Both the position numbers and the translations under genes were made by a program. Under the pieces are notes generated by a model, which searched no databases, was not told where the DNA came from, and was given only the letters and a program-made list of their open reading frames with translations. Below, piece by piece: positions 6,346 to 6,691 of a DNA stretch of 6,691 nt. The DNA comes from Hyphomicrobiales bacterium (GTDB taxonomy: Bacteria; Pseudomonadota; Alphaproteobacteria; Rhizobiales; GCA-2746425), in assembly GCA_002746425.1 (NCBI GenBank), contig NVXB01000044.1, positions 12,740 through 19,430 of the forward strand, given 5' to 3'. How positions within the stretch are numbered: the first letter of the stretch is position 1; each line of letters starts with the position of its first letter.

Positions 6346-6370
6346 CCTTGGCGGCCTTGGGCGGTCTTGG
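6346..6370. repeat. Short imperfect tandem repeat in the soxA-soxB gap
   Basis: GCGGCCTTGG (6351-6360) is followed directly by GCGGTCTTGG (6361-6370), with a partial copy GCCTT(G) just before. The 10-base unit is about one helical turn. No function can be assigned; the repeat may simply reflect slippage. Confidence 0.4.
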
Positions 6371-6415
6371 AAAAATAGCTAGGCCGCGACGTCGGTATTC
6401 TGTGGCTTGGTAGAG

Positions 6416-6442
6416 TGACCGGCCCAAGGACTGGGCCGGTCA
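6416..6442 (-). other. Strong perfect hairpin between soxA and soxB
   Basis: TGACCGGCCCA (6416-6426) and TGGGCCGGTCA (6432-6442) form an 11-base-pair, GC-rich perfect stem around a 5-base loop. It begins 9 bases after the soxA stop codon in the direction of transcription. On the minus strand the sequence after the stem is not U-rich, so this is probably not a complete intrinsic terminator. On the plus strand the following GATTTGTTGTT is T-rich, but no plus-strand gene ends here. An mRNA-stability or partial-termination element that sets soxA and soxB levels apart is a reasonable reading. Confidence 0.55.
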
Positions 6443-6451
6443 GATTTGTTG

Positions 6452-6691
6452 TTAGTTGCGGATCGATGGGGCTTCGACCGACAGGCCGTTGCCGCGTGAT
6501 GCAACATAAAGTTCCAGCGCTACGAATTCTGTAGAGCCTTCCTTGAAAGTCTCAGCCCGCGTATCACGAATACAACCTTTAAAACGGTTGTGCTGGGTGA
6601 TCAGATTAGCCTGCTTCAGCCGGTAAACCGGAAAGCCGTTGGTCTGGCCCTGTGACAGGTGATCGGCGCGGATGTATTTGCCATAATTTTC
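6452..6691 (-). CDS. soxA: SoxA, c-type cytochrome subunit of SoxAX, C-terminal part (runs off right edge)
   Basis: SoxA pairs with SoxX as the periplasmic haem enzyme that oxidatively joins thiosulfate to a cysteine of SoxY, the first step of the Sox pathway. Translation of the reverse strand gives the last 79 residues, starting ENYGKYIRADHLSQGQTNGF and ending with SRGNGLSVEAPSIRN before a TAA at 6454-6452. The segment HNRFKGCIRDTRAE (residues 34-47 of the fragment) holds a conserved arginine and cysteine; in characterised SoxA proteins the cysteine of this region is the persulfide-modified ligand of the active-site haem. The ELYVASRGNGL block is strongly typical of SoxA. The signal peptide and haem-binding CxxCH motif(s) are outside the window. 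soxB begins 178 bases downstream on the same strand, which matches the common soxA-soxB order. Confidence 0.95.
   Translation of the reverse strand, partial: ENYGKYIRADHLSQGQTNGFPVYRLKQANLITQHNRFKGCIRDTRAETFKEGSTEFVALELYVASRGNGLSVEAPSIRN

Noticed and set aside
1..6691. CRISPR array, tRNA/rRNA genes, insertion sequence or prophage
   Set aside because: I saw no spaced direct repeats, no tRNA-like cloverleaf, and no transposase, integrase or terminal inverted repeats. All sizeable genes are ordinary chromosomal families.

Overview
The window looks like a chromosomal segment of an alphaproteobacterium, most likely of the order Hyphomicrobiales (Rhizobiales). The reasons are a CtrA N-terminus of the rhizobial/caulobacterial type, a ctrA gene divergent from fliI-fliJ, an upstream region dense in GANTC (CcrM methylation) sites and TTAACC (CtrA) half-sites, and Sox thiosulfate-oxidation genes. 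Genus cannot be decided from this sequence alone. The moderate GC content and the sox genes would suit a marine or soil chemo-organotroph that uses thiosulfate as an extra electron source, but that is inference.

Layout. Positions 1-159 (minus) hold the first 53 codons of the cell-cycle master regulator ctrA. Positions 160-767 are a 608-base AT-rich control region between ctrA and the divergent fliI. It carries ten GANTC sites and four CtrA-type sites, whereas no GANTC site occurs in the ctrA fragment or in fliI past codon 3. Positions 768-2616 (plus) encode fliI (flagellar export ATPase, TTG start) and fliJ (export chaperone/stalk). A small PqiA-family membrane protein follows at 2736-3206 (plus). 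It converges on, and overlaps by 11 bases, a minus-strand block.

The minus-strand block, in transcription order from the right edge, is: soxA (C-terminal 79 residues, 6691-6452), soxB (6273-4582), a GNAT acetyltransferase (4491-3889) and a carbonyl-reductase-like short-chain dehydrogenase (3879-3196). All four may be co-transcribed. The last two are tightly coupled, 9 bases apart, with the ribosome binding site overlapping the upstream stop codon. Strong hairpins without U-tracts sit in the soxA-soxB gap and the soxB-GNAT gap.

How they work together. CtrA controls cell-cycle and flagellar genes in alphaproteobacteria, and the ctrA/fliI intergenic region probably integrates CcrM methylation and CtrA autoregulation. 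SoxA (with SoxX outside the window) couples thiosulfate to the SoxYZ carrier, and SoxB hydrolytically releases sulfate from it. No soxCD follows soxB within the window. I recognise no wholly new system. The most informative non-coding signal is the methylation-site and CtrA-box cluster upstream of ctrA.
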